Assembly: GCA_014773175.1 (NCBI GenBank)
Contig: VXCM01005013.1
Span: 56,337 to 120,336, forward strand
Length of the DNA: 64,000 nucleotides
Reading direction: 5' to 3'
Source of the DNA: Lucifuga dentata
Taxonomy: Eukaryota; Chordata; Actinopteri; Ophidiiformes; Bythitidae
Shown here in pieces: positions 62,458 to 64,000 of the stretch (position 1 is the first letter of the stretch; every line of letters begins with the position of its first letter). The notes under the pieces were generated by a model. That model was not told where the DNA came from. It was given only the letters and a program-made list of their open reading frames with translations, and searched no databases. The position numbers were made by a program, and so were the translations under genes.

Positions 62458-62849
62458 CTTCGGATGCTGCATTTGGCAAAGGAAAGGTTCTTGCTGCTGT
62501 GTGCCTGAACAAAATCTGGACCTTGAAATTTGATCCACATACACTTATCACAACATACACATCACCAGCCATCCCTTCTATTCTGCTCACTCCGCCCTTC
62601 CCAATGTCAAGGCATTTGTCCCAGCCAGGTGAAAAGGTCATTGCTGTCTAATAAGTCTTTTTTAAGTGCATTATTTTCTACTCCCCCAGNCCGCCCCCCC
62701 CATACTCAAACACATTCAGCGATGGACAGTGTGTGGAGAACATCCTCTGACCCGAGCATGAATCAGGAGCCGAGTTGTGGGCAGGATGTTGTGGATTACT
62801 ATGCAAAACAAACCAGCCCAGGAAACATAGCTGAAGTGTTATGTATTTA

Positions 62850-62888
62850 AAAAAAAAAAAAAAAAAAANAAAAAAAAAAAAAAAAAAA
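62850..62888. repeat. Poly-A with single-N join
   Basis: A homopolymer of about 38 bases with N at 62869; its length is unreliable. Confidence 0.8.
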
Positions 62889-63185
62889 TGACAATTATCT
62901 GAACATACCAGAGCATTTCGTAGCAAATTCTGACAGATTAAAGCTTGTGCCTGTTTATTTAGGATGCTGTCTTGATGTTAAGTGAGATATCACACTGCAT
63001 CAGTTGTAGAGTGTGTAATAAGGAAATCCAGGGTCACTTCTTTGATCATCACTAATGCGTTTTATTCTGTGTGGCAGCTGGAGTGTCATGAAATGATGAC
63101 CTTTTGATTGAGGAAGCTGTCAGCTTCCCAGAAATCGGTGAGCCCACAGATGACTGTGGCTTTCTCCACAGCTGCATGATGTAGT

Positions 63186-63740
63186 TTAAAGGACCATACC
63201 ACCCATTTTGCATGTTTGAGGCTAACATATTCAATTTTCATACACATAACATTACTGACAATCATTTCTCAAAGCATACTACTGGAACGGTAAATTAATA
63301 TTTTTTTTCTGACCTTCCAGACTGCTTTAGGGTTTCAGTTCATTCTGGTACGCTATTAAAATCAACTTGTTGATACTTGAAACATTCTTGGGACAGGNTT
63401 TTTTTTTTTTTTTTTGAAGTTACGTAATTTTAGCATTTAAGCGGAGTGATCTGAAAATGCTTCCTCGTGGTGCATGTGTGCACCAGAGGATATAGTCCCA
63501 AAAGAAGACCTGCGTTTATCAAAAAATTTAAACAACCGTGATACGGCTGCATAACTATTAGCAGGTGAAACATCGATTTTGAAGGTGGATGTATCACTTG
63601 AATATTTGATTTTGAAAGGTTAAGAGATTTTACAAACATCAGGAAAGCTGAAATACAGTTTTATCCTTTGGGAAATGGTGTCAGATGAAAACTGAATATA
63701 TTAGTCTCAAACATGCAAAATGGATGATATGGTCGTTTAA
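63186..63740. mobile_element. TIR element family copy 3 (opposite orientation)
   Basis: TTAAAGGACCATACCACCC at the left and GATATGGTCGTTTAA at the right. The inner sequence matches the reverse complement of copies 1 and 2 (for example ATTCTGGTACGCTATTAAAATC), so this copy is inverted. A poly-T with a single-N join interrupts it. Confidence 0.85.
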
Positions 63741-63905
63741 TGTGACTGGAGAAGGCAAAGGAACCAAAACATACTGTCCAGTCTAATCAAGCAAACTGAT
63801 GATTATATTATCAGTTAATCAATCTAATAGTTTTCCCCCAAATTGACTAAGTTTATAAAACATCAAACCCCCCACACAAAAAAAGAACAGACAAATGCAC
63901 ATTAA

Positions 63906-64000
63906 AATTTCTCAGAGTCTCCTATAACTGAGATTGAGATAAGGAAGGCAGTTTCACTTATGAAAAATGGAAAGGCACCTGGATATGATGGGCTTCCTGT
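63906..64000 (+). mobile_element. LINE (L1-like) reverse-transcriptase fragment, truncated by the window edge
   Basis: The plus-strand frame reads NFSESPITEIEIRKAVSL and then MKNGKAPGYDGLP, the classic opening block of non-LTR retrotransposon reverse transcriptase (I-T-x-x-E-I-x-x-A, then K-A-P-G-x-D-G-L-P). A stop codon lies directly upstream (63903-63905), so the copy is 5'-truncated or decayed on that side. It may continue to the right. Confidence 0.75.

Overview
This is vertebrate nuclear DNA, most probably from a teleost (ray-finned) fish. It has multi-exon genes with GT-AG introns, long AT-rich intergenic stretches, many (CA)n, (GA)n and (GATA)n microsatellites, and Tc1/mariner-, hAT- and Harbinger-like non-autonomous transposons. 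Five protein-coding genes are readable by splicing and conserved protein motifs. There are no prokaryotic features and no CRISPR array. I recognised no tRNA or rRNA gene, but I did not search for them systematically.

Layout, left to right. (1) 1-12650: no recognisable exon; microsatellites, two hAT-like repeats near 10.1-11.2 kb, and several homeodomain-site-rich blocks that look like conserved non-coding elements. (2) 12982-27361, minus strand: kmt5c (suv420h2), an H4K20 methyltransferase. The SET domain is split over small exons and is followed by one 5.5-kb exon, so the predicted protein is about 2,125 residues, far longer than mammalian KMT5C. Its promoter and noncoding exon lie at about 27.8-28.2 kb. 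(3) 28.2-34.6 kb: intergenic, with one copy of a local TIR element and a 421-base gap. (4) 34662-43234, minus strand: a PP1 catalytic subunit gene (ppp1ca-like, 7 exons, 332 aa), whose 6.6-kb first intron is full of transposons. (5) 47192-48369, plus strand: a two-exon claudin of 210 aa. (6) 49398-53332, minus strand: coro1a (coronin-1A), 10 coding exons, 456 aa, convergent with the claudin. (7) 53.3-59.85 kb: intergenic. (8) 59855 to beyond about 62 kb, minus strand: the two 3' coding exons of paqr4; its first exon lies outside the window. (9) The last 95 bases hold the start of a LINE reverse-transcriptase reading frame that runs off the edge.

The genes do not form one pathway: chromatin methylation (Kmt5c), serine/threonine dephosphorylation (PP1), tight junctions (claudin), leukocyte actin regulation (coronin-1A) and a membrane PAQR protein. 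From memory, human CLDN6/CLDN9/PAQR4 and CORO1A are all on chromosome 16p, so the right half keeps an old linkage.

Assembly caution: many single-N joins are present. At six of them the sequence is exactly repeated for about 65-67 bases on both sides, which looks like unmerged contig overlap rather than real duplication; one lies on a kmt5c exon.
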